Assembly: GCA_902478885.1 (NCBI GenBank)
Contig: CABSMS010000017.1
Coordinates: forward strand, 1-29,062
DNA: 29,062 nucleotides
Direction: 5' to 3'
From: an uncultured Collinsella sp.
Lineage (GTDB): Bacteria; Actinomycetota; Coriobacteriia; Coriobacteriales; Coriobacteriaceae
Shown: positions 6,887 through 15,892 of the stretch, piece by piece
Numbering within the stretch: position 1 is the stretch's first letter
How the letters are laid out: the number at the start of each line of letters is the position of its first letter
Translations under genes and position numbers: made by a program
Notes under the pieces: generated by a model
What the model saw: only the letters and a program-made list of their open reading frames with translations
Databases searched by the model: none
What the model was told of the DNA's origin: nothing

Positions 6887-7887
6887 CTAGTAGTAGGCCC
6901 ACATGGCTTCGACTTCGTTGAGGACCTCTACGACGCCCCAGCGGCGGGCGCTGCGGCTGGCCGAGTTGGGGTCGTAGACGCCAATCTGGTCGGCATCGTC
7001 GATGCCGTAGAGCACGATGTAGTGGCCTACGTTGGTAAACGTACCGGGGCGCACTGCGGCGATGACGGGCGCACCCGAGCGAAGTGCTTGGGTAATCGAT
7101 TCGCGATCGTTATAGAGCTGTGTTCCGTTGAGCCCCAGCTGCCACGCACCGCCTGTCATAAACGACCACTCGGTGGCACCAGTGGGGGCGTAGTTGCCGG
7201 CTTCGGCCAGTGCGCATATATTGACTGGCGTCTTATCGTATGGCCGGTCTTAAAGATATAGACCATGGTGAGGCAGGTAGGACCGCAAGCGTTTTCGCGA
7301 ATAGTGCCGCCGGCATAGGGCAGCTCCGACCATGCGGGGTCAATTTGGTAGATGTGGGGCATGGTGCCGGCCTGCCATTGCGAGCATGGGGTCGAGAACG
7401 CAAAGGAGTAGCCTGGCGCGACGGGAGCTTTAAGCAGCTTGTCCTCGGCAGTGGGCTCAAGACCGGCTGATCCGTGGGAGATACAGGATCCCAAAAACAC
7501 AAAGACGAGGCAGGCGGCGATGGAGCAAAGCGCAAGGCGTAGGCGGCGGGCCGGAAGCGCGTGGCTTGTGGTGTGCGACGCGGGGTGAGGGGCGGAATTG
7601 CCGCGATCGCGTTGAGGTCGCGAAAAGGAGCGCTTAACGTAGTAGTCGGTCTTATGTCGATCGTAGCGGCGTGGCTGCGATGTGTCGGTCTGGCGTTGGC
7701 GTGTGCTCGTACTCACGCGGTCTGACTGCTGCACGGTACGGCTTTGTTGCCGCGAAGAAGCCCCGAGCTGCTCTTGGGGGCGCTGCGGGTTGTCGTTGTC
7801 GGAGGTGCTTCTGGGCGTTGGCATGGTGCGGCCGGCAAGGCGCACGCTTTGTGGCCGTTGGTCGCCGTCATTGTATCCGTATGCCAT
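6887..7887 (-). pseudogene. C39-like membrane-anchored cysteine peptidase, disrupted by a frameshift
   Basis: The gene starts at ATG 7887 (AAGGTGA ribosome site about 7 bases upstream). The N-terminal 110 residues are polar, rich in Gln, Arg and Ser, and probably disordered. A hydrophobic segment (about 116-137) would anchor the protein, with the rest outside the cell. The peptidase region begins IDPAWSELPYAGG and has the Cys motif ENACGPTCLTMVY (Cys201). The first frame then runs into a stop at 7156. A second frame carries the rest: AEAGNYAPTGATEWSF, GHYIVLYG (catalytic His) and VYDPNS. The frames join sensibly near 7236-7252, so a single-base indel splits one gene. It may be a true pseudogene, a phase-variable site or a sequence error. 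An intact version would act as a C39-family peptidase on a secreted or wall substrate. Confidence 0.8.
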
Positions 7888-8242
7888 TCGAATCACCTTG
7901 CCTCATGTGTAACTTGTCTATCCTACATAAAAAGATGCACGACACATGGGCATGTGCGCCAAAAGCCTGACAAATGGTATGAACGTTGCCGCGCCGCGCG
8001 CCAAGCGTCACGGCAGCAGGTATTCAAAAGCAGACAAGATGAAAGCGTCCAAGATGAATGACGTCTCCCGCCGTTCGTCCCAAAAACGGTGCCGCTCGTT
8101 TTGCAGTTCTGCCTTCGGTCGAGCTGCGAGCGGCGCTGCTGCGCCAAGGCCGTATCTTAAAGCCATGGAATAAAAGCGCGCGGCAAAACGGACCGCGCAA
8201 GGGGTGACGCCAAGGGGCGTCAAAAAGGAAAGGAGGGGAACA
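7888..8242. other. Divergent intergenic region between peptidase and permease
   Basis: This 355-base stretch must hold promoters for both divergent genes, but I see no convincing -35/-10 pair. Directly before the permease ribosome site are two hairpins: GCGCGG/CCGCGC (8178-8183 / 8193-8198) and TGACGCC/GGCGTCA (8205-8211 / 8216-8222, 4-base loop). The second ends only a few bases before the AGGAGG site, so it could modulate translation initiation. No gene is apparent in the rest. Confidence 0.5.
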
Positions 8243-9694
8243 ATGGCGGACAAGAACGCAGAAGTTGCAGTCGAGGATAACGGCGGCATGAAGAAAACGC
8301 TTTCGCTCTGGAACTTCTTCACCATCGGTTTCGGTGCCATTATCGGTACCGGTTGGGTTCTGCAGGTCGGCGACTGGATGGTCGTGGGCGGCGGTCCCGT
8401 TCCCGCTATGATCGCATTCCTCTTGGGTGCAATCTTCCTCGTGCCCGTCGGAGCTGTTTTCGGTGAGCTCACGGCTGCTATCCCCATCTCGGGCGGCATC
8501 GTCGAGTATGTCGATCGTAGCTTTGGCCGTACGCTGAGCTACATCACCGGATGGCTTTTGGCTCTGGGCAACGGTATCCTGTGCCCGTGGGAGGCCATCG
8601 CCATTTCGACCCTCGTGTCCGAGATGTTCGGCAGCCTGCCCGGTCTTGAGTGGCTGCGCGCCGTCAAGCTCTACACCATCCTGGGCGCCGACGTTTACCT
8701 GTTCCCGACGCTGATCGCGCTCGGCTTTGCAGCCTACGTCATCTTCCTCAACTTCCGCGGTGCCAGCTCGGCCGCCAAGCTCCAGGCCTTCCTGACCAAG
8801 GCCCTGCTCTGCGGCATGTTGCTCGCCATGGGCGTCTCGCTGTTCACCGGCTCGCCGGACAACGCCATGCCCGTGTTCTCCCAGGTCACCGGCGCTGGCG
8901 GCGGCAAGGCCGCTACCGAGGGCGCCAGCCTGTTCGCCGGCATCGTGTCGGTCCTGGTTCTGACTCCGTTCTTCTATGCCGGTTTCGACACCATTCCTCA
9001 GCAGGCTGAGGAAGCAGCCGAGGGCCTCAACTGGAACAAGTTCGGCAAGATCATCTCCCTGGCCCTGCTGGCCGCCGGCGGCTTCTACATGGTCTGCATC
9101 TACTCGTTCGGCACCATCCTCGACTGGCATGAGTTTGTTAAGAGCCCGGTTCCCGCGCTCGCCTGCCTCAAGGGCATCAATATGCTCCTGTACCTGGCCA
9201 TGCTCGTCATCGCCACGCTTGGACCCATGGGCCCGATGAACTCCTTCTACGGCGCCACGAGCCGCATCATGCTCGCCATGGGCCGCAAGGGCCAGCTGCC
9301 CGAGCAGTTCGCCGAGGTCGACCCCAAGTCCGGCGCTCCAAAGCTTGCCTGCGTCGTTCTGGGCGTTATCACCGTCGTCGGACCGTTTTTGGGCAAGAAC
9401 ATGCTCATCCCTCTGACCAACGTGTCGGCTCTCGCCTTCATCTTCTCCTGTGGCATGGTCGCCCTCGCTTGCCTGCGCATGCGCTTCACCGAGCCCGACC
9501 TGCCTCGTCCCTACGAGGTGCCCGGCGGCAAGTTTGGCATCTCCCTCGCTATTGCTGCCTGCGCCATCATCATCGGCCTGCTCGTGATTCCGTTCTCTCC
9601 CGCCTCCCTCAACATGGTGGAGTGGAGCATCGTGATCGGCTGGTTGGCTATTGGCCTGGCCCTCATGGCTTTCACCAATTCCCGCAAAAAGTAA
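8243..9694 (+). CDS. APC-superfamily amino-acid permease
   Basis: 483-residue integral membrane protein with about 12 predicted helices, expected to import or exchange an amino acid or amine using ion or antiport gradients. The signature GFGAIIGTGW lies in the first helix (about residues 28-37), GELTAAIPISGGIVEYVDRSFG follows helix 2, and the helix 6 region reads FFYAGFDTIPQQAEEA, typical of APC carriers. The ATG at 8243 is chosen for the strong AGGAGG site just upstream; earlier in-frame starts lie within the hairpin leader. An amidohydrolase gene follows about 130 bases later, suggesting uptake of its substrate or an associated amino acid. Substrate cannot be read from the sequence. Confidence 0.92.
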   Translation: MADKNAEVAVEDNGGMKKTLSLWNFFTIGFGAIIGTGWVLQVGDWMVVGGGPVPAMIAFLLGAIFLVPVGAVFGELTAAIPISGGIVEYVDRSFGRTLSYITGWLLALGNGILCPWEAIAISTLVSEMFGSLPGLEWLRAVKLYTILGADVYLFPTLIALGFAAYVIFLNFRGASSAAKLQAFLTKALLCGMLLAMGVSLFTGSPDNAMPVFSQVTGAGGGKAATEGASLFAGIVSVLVLTPFFYAGFDTIPQQAEEAAEGLNWNKFGKIISLALLAAGGFYMVCIYSFGTILDWHEFVKSPVPALACLKGINMLLYLAMLVIATLGPMGPMNSFYGATSRIMLAMGRKGQLPEQFAEVDPKSGAPKLACVVLGVITVVGPFLGKNMLIPLTNVSALAFIFSCGMVALACLRMRFTEPDLPRPYEVPGGKFGISLAIAACAIIIGLLVIPFSPASLNMVEWSIVIGWLAIGLALMAFTNSRKK

Positions 9695-9700
9695 CGCCGA

Positions 9701-9752
9701 GCCGGGGCGGATCAGGTGCGCGGGCCCCTCTCTTCCGCGCACCGAACCCGGC
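9701..9752 (+). terminator. Compound hairpin between permease and amidohydrolase
   Basis: An inner stem GGTGCGCGG (9715-9723) / CCGCGCACC (9735-9743) is perfect, and an outer GCCGGG (9701-9706) / CCCGGC (9747-9752) can clamp it. There is no T-run, so it may reduce read-through, or stabilise the permease message relative to the downstream gene. Confidence 0.5.
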
Positions 9753-9825
9753 GCCACTTGGGTAGCTTTGTGAGGCCTTAACCCAACACGGCCTCGCCCA
9801 CTATATGGATCCATAAGGAGGAACC

Positions 9826-11103
9826 ATGTCCACTAAGTATGCAATCGTTGGCGGTAAGCTCATCGACGGTACCGGTGCCGAGCCGGTCGAGAACTCCCTC
9901 GTTCTCGTCGACGACAACGGTAAGATCGAGTACGCCGGTGCTATGCAGGACCTTCCCGAGGGCGTTGAGGTTATCGACGCCGCCGGCAAGACTGTCCTTC
10001 CCGGCCTGATCGACACCCACCTGCACTTCTCGGGCAACCTGACCGACGATGACACCGACTGGGTCATGCAGCCGCTCCTCGAGAAGCAGGCCGTCGCCGT
10101 CAAGCAGGCCTACGACTGCCTCACCCACGGCCTCACCACCGTCTGCGAGATCGGCCGCTTTGGTATCCAGATCCGTGACTGCATCGACAAGGGCGTCTTC
10201 AAGGGCCCGCGCGTTCTGGCCACCGGCCTTGGCTTCTGCCGCGTTGCCGGCCACGGCGACTCCCACCACTGCAGCCAGGAGCTCAACAAGGAATCGCACC
10301 CCTGGGGCGATCAGGTCGACGGTCCTTGGGATCTGCGCAAGGCCGTCCGTCGTCGCCTGCGCGAGAACCCCGATGCCATCAAGATTTGGGCTACCGGTGG
10401 CGGCATCTGGCGCTGGGACTCCGGTCGCGACCAGCACTACTGCTCCGAGGAGATCCAGGCCGTGGTCGAAGAGGCAAAGATGGTCGGCATCCCCGTATGG
10501 AGCCACTGCTACAACAACCACGCCGCTGCCTACGATTCCGTTCGCTTTGGCTGCGAGCAGCTGATTCACGGCTTCGATATCGATGAGCGCACCATGGATC
10601 TCATGGCCGAGCAGGGCACCTTCTTCACTCCGACGATCGCCTTCCTGCCCACCTGGTACGCCACCTATCCGCCCGTCTACGTTCCCGAGCTGCACGACAA
10701 GTACGAGGGCACCCTGGTCGAGAAGGAGCTGCAGCGCAACTACGACTGCCTGCGCGAGGCCAAGAAGCGCGGCGTCGTCATGACGATCGGCTCCGACTCC
10801 TTCTCCTTCGTCACCCCGTACGGCACCTGCTCCATCGAGGAGATGTACGAGTTCGTCGACAAGATCGGCTTCACTCCGGTCGAGACCATCACCTGCGCCA
10901 CCCTCAACGGTGCCAAGATGTGCCACATCGAGGACGAGACCGGTTCCATCGAGGCCGGCAAGTGCGCCGACCTGCTGGTCGTCAACGGTGACGTCGCCGC
11001 CGACATCCACGTGCTCAACACCGACAACATGGACGTCATCATGAAGGACGGCTGGATTGTCGAGGGCGGCACCTTCGGCGAGGCAAACAAGTACAGCGCC
11101 TAA
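9826..11103 (+). CDS. Metal-dependent amidohydrolase (imidazolonepropionase/Xaa-Pro-dipeptidase-like)
   Basis: 425-residue TIM-barrel hydrolase of the amidohydrolase superfamily, COG1228-like. The metal site is complete: His65-x-His67 (THLHF), Lys186 in IKIWATGGG (candidate carboxylated lysine), His227 (WSHCYNN), His248 (LIHGFDID) and Asp324 (TIGSDSF). The N- and C-terminal strands form the usual beta sandwich, ending MKDGWIVEGG. The start is well placed behind AAGGAGGAACC. Relatives hydrolyse imidazolonepropionate, N-acyl or N-carbamoyl amino acids, or dipeptides ending in Pro/Arg; none can be singled out. The preceding permease suggests a catabolic role, and carbamate kinase lies 3 kb upstream. 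Confidence 0.88.
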   Translation: MSTKYAIVGGKLIDGTGAEPVENSLVLVDDNGKIEYAGAMQDLPEGVEVIDAAGKTVLPGLIDTHLHFSGNLTDDDTDWVMQPLLEKQAVAVKQAYDCLTHGLTTVCEIGRFGIQIRDCIDKGVFKGPRVLATGLGFCRVAGHGDSHHCSQELNKESHPWGDQVDGPWDLRKAVRRRLRENPDAIKIWATGGGIWRWDSGRDQHYCSEEIQAVVEEAKMVGIPVWSHCYNNHAAAYDSVRFGCEQLIHGFDIDERTMDLMAEQGTFFTPTIAFLPTWYATYPPVYVPELHDKYEGTLVEKELQRNYDCLREAKKRGVVMTIGSDSFSFVTPYGTCSIEEMYEFVDKIGFTPVETITCATLNGAKMCHIEDETGSIEAGKCADLLVVNGDVAADIHVLNTDNMDVIMKDGWIVEGGTFGEANKYSA

Positions 11104-11161
11104 GCTACCGTTCATCGATGGCTTGATGTAAAACACAGTATTTGATTGCATAATGCAATGG

Positions 11162-11188
11162 AGAGGGTCGCTTGCGGCCCTCTTTATT
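11162..11188 (+). terminator. Intrinsic terminator after amidohydrolase / leader hairpin of kinase gene
   Basis: AGAGGG (11162-11167) pairs with CCCTCT (11178-11183), with an inner CGC/GCG, followed by TTTATT. A CATAAT box at about 11148-11153 just precedes the hairpin. It may therefore terminate the amidohydrolase transcript or, if that box is a -10, sit in the 5' leader of the sensor kinase as an attenuator. Confidence 0.6.
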
Positions 11189-11221
11189 GCTATGGGGTGC
11201 GTCAGTAAGAAGGAGATGACG

Positions 11222-12607
11222 GTGGATCTCAATAGGCTGATTCTGGGCAAGAGCTACAATTCTACCAAGGTCTTTCGTACCGCTCAGCATGTGGTTCAAG
11301 CCATCTTGCTCGGTATTGTCGTTCCGCTGCTTATCCTGCTGCTCATCTGGGATCTAACCGATAATCCCAATCCCGTTCCGGCCGTTGTCGTCATTGCCGG
11401 CTTGGTCATGCTGTGCTTCTTCTTCTCGTACGTCTTTGTCGTTCCCGACGACCTCACATCGAGCGCAACCGACCGCACGCTCGCCATCGCTTCAAAAATA
11501 TTCGCCTACACGTCGCGCGGCCTTACGCCCGAAGCTGCCCTGGGCGCCTCTAAGATCATCCTGTCCGAAACTATCGCCTCTGCCATCTGCTTTACCGACG
11601 GCAAGCAGGTGTTGGCAAGCTGGGGCGAGGACTCGGCAAAATGCCCCGCGGGCACCCCGGTGGTGCTGCGGACTACGCTCAACGTGATCAACAGCGGTGA
11701 GCAAAGCGTGTTCTCGCGCGATGCCTCGACCGAGACAGGTGGATACTTTCCGCGCCTGCGCGCCGGTATTGTCGCACCGCTTACCGTGCGCGGGCATTGC
11801 GTGGGCACGCTCGAGCTGTATTATCCCCGTCTGAGCAGCATCGATATGCGCCAGACGGCGCTTGCCTCGGGCTTTGCCGACCTCATTTCCACGCAGCTCG
11901 CGAGCTTTGAGCTCGAGCGCCAGGACGAGCTTACGGCCCGCGTGGAGCTGCGCGCCTTGCAATCGCAGGTCGATCCTCATTTTCTATTCAATACCATCAG
12001 CACCATCGTGTCGCTCGTACGTACCGAGCCGGACAAGGCCAGGTCGCTGCTGATCGACTTTTCCAATTACTACCGTCAGACGCTTTCTGATTCCGATACG
12101 CTCACCACGCTCGAGCACGAGGTGGAACAGGGTACTCGCTATATCAATCTTATGCAGGCCCGGTATGGCGACGGCCGTCTGCGCGTCTCGGTCGATATCG
12201 ACTTTGAGGTGCGCGATTGCATGGTGCCGCCGTTTATCTTGCAGCCGTTGCTCGAAAACTGCATCAAGCACGCGCAGCGCGAGACCGAGCCGCTTTCTAT
12301 TCATGTTAGGGCTTTCGAGACCGATGACGGTTTGGAGATCATCGTCGAGGACGACGGCATCGGTATGAGCGAAGAGGTCTGCGCGCATCTGTTTGAGCAA
12401 CATCGCCGAGAGGAGCCCGAGAGCATTACCGCCGACGGCTCCGTCAAGCGAGGTTGCGGCCTGGCGCTCTTCAACGTGCTTCAGCGCATCCATTTCTTTT
12501 ACGGAGAAGATTCCGGCATGCGCGTGAAGTCCCAGGAGGGCGTGGGAACGCAGGTCATCGTCGAGCTGAACGGCGAGCCGCATGAGCCCGCGCCGTTGAC
12601 GGCGTAG
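11222..12607 (+). CDS. LytS-type sensor histidine kinase (pair 1)
   Basis: 461-residue membrane kinase. Two helices (about residues 26-43 and 51-72) anchor it. A GAF-like region follows, about 85-225, ending IVAPLTVRGHCVGTLELYY. The His_kinase module has QSQVDPHFLFNTIST with phosphoacceptor His253. The ATP-binding domain shows the N box ILQPLLENCIKHA, EDDGIGM and GCGLALFNV. It should phosphorylate the LytTR regulator encoded next. It differs from classical LytS/YpdA in having two rather than five or six membrane segments. GTG 11222 is the preferred start: AAGGAG lies six bases upstream, whereas it directly abuts the ATG at 11216. It is clearly paralogous to the kinase at 17134. The signal is unknown. 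Confidence 0.9.
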   Translation: MDLNRLILGKSYNSTKVFRTAQHVVQAILLGIVVPLLILLLIWDLTDNPNPVPAVVVIAGLVMLCFFFSYVFVVPDDLTSSATDRTLAIASKIFAYTSRGLTPEAALGASKIILSETIASAICFTDGKQVLASWGEDSAKCPAGTPVVLRTTLNVINSGEQSVFSRDASTETGGYFPRLRAGIVAPLTVRGHCVGTLELYYPRLSSIDMRQTALASGFADLISTQLASFELERQDELTARVELRALQSQVDPHFLFNTISTIVSLVRTEPDKARSLLIDFSNYYRQTLSDSDTLTTLEHEVEQGTRYINLMQARYGDGRLRVSVDIDFEVRDCMVPPFILQPLLENCIKHAQRETEPLSIHVRAFETDDGLEIIVEDDGIGMSEEVCAHLFEQHRREEPESITADGSVKRGCGLALFNVLQRIHFFYGEDSGMRVKSQEGVGTQVIVELNGEPHEPAPLTA

Positions 12608-12645
12608 CACGCGGTTGGATTGAGAGAAAAAGAGGGGAAGCACAT

Positions 12646-13380
12646 ATGTCCGAAGGCTGGAACATCTTGGTGGTTGATGACGAACCTCCCATTAGGGCTG
12701 AGCTACGCTATCTGTTGGAAAAGGATACGCGTGTGGGCCAGATTGCCGAGGCGGGCAATGTCACTGAAGCCGTGGAGTCGATTCTGTCGAACAAGCCCGA
12801 CGTGCTGTTTTTAGACATTACCATGCCCGGTCGCTCGGGAATTGAGCTTGCCGAGACGCTGCAGAACCTAAAGACGCCGCCGATGGTTGTGTTTGTGACG
12901 GTGTTTGCCGAGTTTGCCGCCGATGCGTATAACCTCGATGCGGTCGACTATGTCGTCAAGCCGGTCGAGGACGCACGCCTGTCAAAGGCACTCGACAAGA
13001 TCGAGACGGCCTTGGGTGCCCGTCGTGTTATCCACGCTCCGCGCCAGCCTTTGCGTCTGACGGTGGACCGCGGGGGCAAAAAGGTGTTCATTCCCGCCGC
13101 AGACGTCTGCTACTTTGAGGCGCGCGCCGATTTTTGCAATGCCATCTGCGCCGAGGGAACGTACCTGATCAATGAGTCGGTCTCTTCGCTCGAGCGTCGC
13201 TTGGTCTCCGAGGGCTTTATTCGCGTTCATCGCAGCTATCTGGTCAATTTGGAAGACGTGCACAATGTCGAGATCGGTTCCACGGGTCTTATGGAGCTCA
13301 GGCTTGACCGCGTGAGCTCGACGGTGCCCGTGTCCCGCCGTCGCGCTGCCGAGGTTAAAGCACGCTTGGGGCTTGCGTAG
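12646..13380 (+). CDS. LytTR-family response regulator (pair 1)
   Basis: 244-residue cytoplasmic regulator. The receiver domain has the acidic pair in VVDDE (residues 9-13), phosphoacceptor Asp57 in LFLDITMPG and the conserved Lys105 in VDYVVKPVED. A LytTR DNA-binding domain occupies about 138-244, including FIPAADVCYFEARADF and FIRVHRSYLVNLEDV. Such proteins bind paired direct repeats upstream of targets. It begins 38 bases after the kinase gene with a GAGGGG ribosome site, so the two form an operon. Its targets are not visible; the adjacent permease/amidohydrolase genes are reasonable candidates by position only. Confidence 0.93.
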   Translation: MSEGWNILVVDDEPPIRAELRYLLEKDTRVGQIAEAGNVTEAVESILSNKPDVLFLDITMPGRSGIELAETLQNLKTPPMVVFVTVFAEFAADAYNLDAVDYVVKPVEDARLSKALDKIETALGARRVIHAPRQPLRLTVDRGGKKVFIPAADVCYFEARADFCNAICAEGTYLINESVSSLERRLVSEGFIRVHRSYLVNLEDVHNVEIGSTGLMELRLDRVSSTVPVSRRRAAEVKARLGLA

Positions 13381-13413
13381 ACGGTCTGCGTGCCGTCGTT
13401 TACCATCGCAGGT

Positions 13414-13440
13414 TTGGCATGGGCGCGCGGTGGGCATAAT
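13414..13440 (+). promoter_or_regulatory. Possible promoter for the phospholipase C-like gene
   Basis: TTGGCA (13414-13419) and CATAAT (13435-13440) resemble -35 and -10 boxes, although the 15-base spacing is short. It lies 33 bases before the start codon. A weak hairpin GACGG/CCGTC (13380-13384 / 13393-13397) precedes it and could end the regulator transcript. Confidence 0.4.
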
Positions 13441-13472
13441 GGGTGGCATCGAATGAAATCGAAAGGATCATT

Positions 13473-14417
13473 ATGCCCGCGCTTATCACCCATCATCTGT
13501 TTGGCGAGGAAAGCATCGACCGTCTTCCGCAGGGCGTCATCACGTCCGATGAAGAGCGCATTGCCTTTATCTTGGGCAACCAAGGCCCCGACCCGTTCTT
13601 CTTTCACATTCTGACACCGCGTGTTTCCGACTGCACGCTGCTGGCGCAGGTCATGCATCGGTCGCGCATGTCTCGCCAGTTCGCGTGCCTGCGCGACGGC
13701 GTGTCACATCTGCTGCCGCGCGACGCCAGCTTGGGTCGCGCCTTTGCGCTGGGCCTGCTGTCTCATTACGTGCTCGACCGCAACGCCCACCCCTTTGTCT
13801 ATGAGCAGCAGTTTGGCATCGTGGAATCCGACTCAGAGCTTGAGGATTCGAGCAGTCAGGTCCATGCCGTGATCGAGAGCGACCTGGATGTACTGATGCT
13901 GCAGCTTAAACGCGATGGCGCTACGGTCGACGATTACCCGCCGGCGGGCGAGATCGTCACCACCGATCGCATCAATCGCGTGGCCGGCGTGCTGATGAGC
14001 TATGTTGCCGGACGCGTGTACGGCATTGACATTCCGGCGGGGGAGTACGGTGCTGCCGTTGCCAATATGCAGCGACTTTACCGCGCGATTGAGCCGGCCG
14101 GCTCCGCAAAGACGCGCGCGATCTCGCTGGTTGAGGGCTTGGTGCACGACTACTCGCTGCTCGACGGCCTTGCCCATCGCGTGACGACGGAGCTGCCCGA
14201 GCGCACCGGTAACCTGGGCCATCTGACATGGAAGAATCCCTTTACCGACGAGGTCTCGAACGAGAGTTTCCCCGAGGTCTTTGATCGCGCGCTGGTCGAT
14301 TACGAGTGCACGGTCGCACGTTTTATCGAGACCGGTGACATGGATGCCGTGACCGGCCACGTCAACTACAGCGGTCGCGTGCTCAATGCCGATGAGGAGT
14401 TCGACCGCGAGGAATAG
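13473..14417 (+). CDS. Zinc-dependent phospholipase C family protein
   Basis: 314-residue protein of the ZnDep_PLPC class, a helical fold related to bacterial phospholipase C and S1/P1 nuclease. Likely metal ligands include His7/His8 (ITHHLFG), Asp40 and His45 in GNQGPDPFFFH, and His98, Asp102 and His106 in GLLSHYVLDRNAHPF. There is no signal peptide, so it probably acts inside the cell, unlike secreted phospholipases; the true substrate is unknown. The ATG at 13473 has GAAAGGATC upstream; an earlier in-frame start at 13443 lacks a comparable site. It has its own promoter-like sequence and is followed about 100 bases later by an MFS transporter gene. Confidence 0.82.
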   Translation: MPALITHHLFGEESIDRLPQGVITSDEERIAFILGNQGPDPFFFHILTPRVSDCTLLAQVMHRSRMSRQFACLRDGVSHLLPRDASLGRAFALGLLSHYVLDRNAHPFVYEQQFGIVESDSELEDSSSQVHAVIESDLDVLMLQLKRDGATVDDYPPAGEIVTTDRINRVAGVLMSYVAGRVYGIDIPAGEYGAAVANMQRLYRAIEPAGSAKTRAISLVEGLVHDYSLLDGLAHRVTTELPERTGNLGHLTWKNPFTDEVSNESFPEVFDRALVDYECTVARFIETGDMDAVTGHVNYSGRVLNADEEFDREE

Positions 14418-14518
14418 GGCCCGTGCGTGCCCCTTTGCCGAATCCTTACCGGCGGTTCTGGACAATTGGGGTACGATGAACTAACTGCATATCGGGCGAA
14501 TACGAAGGGTCCCTGTCC

Positions 14519-15778
14519 ATGAAATACACCAAGCTCGAGCGTAACTGGGTTATGTATGATGTGGGCAATTCGGCCCTCGTGCTGCTCAATACCTCGGTGG
14601 TGCCCATTTACTTTAACGCCATCAATATCGGCGCTTCCTCGGCCGACCTGGTGGTCGCCTGGGGCAATGCGCAGACGATCGCCTCGCTGGTCATTGCCAT
14701 GCTCATGCCCATTCTGGGCGCGCTTGCCGACTACGCAGGCAACAAGATCAAGTTCTTCTTGGGCTTCTTCCTCACGGGCCTGGTGCTTTGCCTGGCGCAG
14801 GCTATCCCGATGTCCGCCATGGCATTTTTGACCGTGTACGTGCTGTGCACCATCGGCCTTAACTCTTCTATGACGTTCTACGACGCCATGCTGCCCGACA
14901 TTACCACCGACGAGCGCATGGACGCCGTGTCCAGCTCGGGCTATGCCTGGGGCTATATCGGTTCCACCGTGCCGTTCGTCATCTGCCTGGCGCTCATCAT
15001 GGGTGGCCCCGCTCTTGGCGTCCCCACCATGCTGGCAACGCGTCTGTCGTTTATCATCACTGGTGCCTGGTGGCTCATCTTTACCCTGCCGCTCATTCGC
15101 ACCTATAAGCAAAAGTACGGTCGCGAGCGCGGTCCCGAGGACACTATCGGCCACATCGTGGGCGGTGTGTTCTCCGAGGTCGGACACACCATGCGCGAGA
15201 TCGCCCACAACAAGACCGTGCTGGTCTACATGATCGCGTTCTTCTTCTATATCGACGGTGTGCACACGGTCATTTCCATGGCCACCAGTTACGGATCGGC
15301 CTTGGGTATCGATTCGACGCAGCTGGTGCTGGCGCTGCTCGTTACGCAGTTCGTGGCCTTTCCGTCCGCCATTATCTACGGCAAGCTCGCCGGACGCGTG
15401 GGCACGCTCAACATGATCCTGGTGGCGGTCGCCGCCTACATGGGCATTGTGCTGTTCGCCGCGTTCTTCCTAAAGACCGCCTTTGAATTCTGGGTGCTTG
15501 CCATTATGGTCGGCCTGTTCCAGGGCGGCGTGCAGGCCCTCAGCCGTAGCTACTTTGGCCGCATTATCCCCAAGGAAAAGTCCAACGAGTACTACGGCTT
15601 CTTTGACATCTTTGGCCGTTATGCAAGCGTTATGGGCACCTTCCTGGTGTCGGTTGTCACCTCGCTGACCGGCAACCCGTCGCTGGGCGTCCTTTCCATT
15701 GGTGTGCTGCTGGTCGTTGGCTTTATGCTGCTGGTCCGCCTGTCTCGCATGACTCGGGCGGCAGAGCATGCCGCATAG
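14519..15778 (+). CDS. MFS transporter, UMF1/Atg22-like family
   Basis: 419-residue integral membrane protein, predicted 12 helices. It opens KLERNWVMYDVGNSALVLLNTSVVPIYF, a hallmark of the UMF1 (Atg22-like) branch of the major facilitator superfamily. Loop 2-3 has LADYAGNKIKFF and the mid region FYDAMLPDITTDERMDAVSSSGYAWGY, both typical. In the C-terminal half, GLFQGGVQALSRSYFGRIIPKEKSNEYYGFFDIFGRY gives strong family support. Eukaryotic Atg22 exports amino acids from the vacuole; bacterial substrates are not established. Start ATG 14519 follows GAAGGGTCC. A terminator lies downstream, so it is not cotranscribed with the glycosyltransferase. Confidence 0.9.
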   Translation: MKYTKLERNWVMYDVGNSALVLLNTSVVPIYFNAINIGASSADLVVAWGNAQTIASLVIAMLMPILGALADYAGNKIKFFLGFFLTGLVLCLAQAIPMSAMAFLTVYVLCTIGLNSSMTFYDAMLPDITTDERMDAVSSSGYAWGYIGSTVPFVICLALIMGGPALGVPTMLATRLSFIITGAWWLIFTLPLIRTYKQKYGRERGPEDTIGHIVGGVFSEVGHTMREIAHNKTVLVYMIAFFFYIDGVHTVISMATSYGSALGIDSTQLVLALLVTQFVAFPSAIIYGKLAGRVGTLNMILVAVAAYMGIVLFAAFFLKTAFEFWVLAIMVGLFQGGVQALSRSYFGRIIPKEKSNEYYGFFDIFGRYASVMGTFLVSVVTSLTGNPSLGVLSIGVLLVVGFMLLVRLSRMTRAAEHAA

Positions 15779-15892
15779 GAGCGAGCGGCTATTGTGCCTG
15801 TCCGCGGTACTCTTTTGGGGTTATCCGCAATAAACATTGCGACTTGCGAGCAATGATTTGCCCAAGTGGGTATGATGGAATCAGCTAGGTCG

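Noticed and set aside
8024..9814. 596-codon minus-strand frame across the permease gene
   Set aside because: Long antisense frames are expected in GC-rich genes. The product is low-complexity (many Gly, Glu, His, Gln) with no family motif, whereas the plus strand encodes a clear APC permease.
9778..11250. 490-codon minus-strand frame across the amidohydrolase gene
   Set aside because: Shadow of the amidohydrolase; the product is Gly/Val/Asp-rich without motifs, and the plus strand has a complete metal site.
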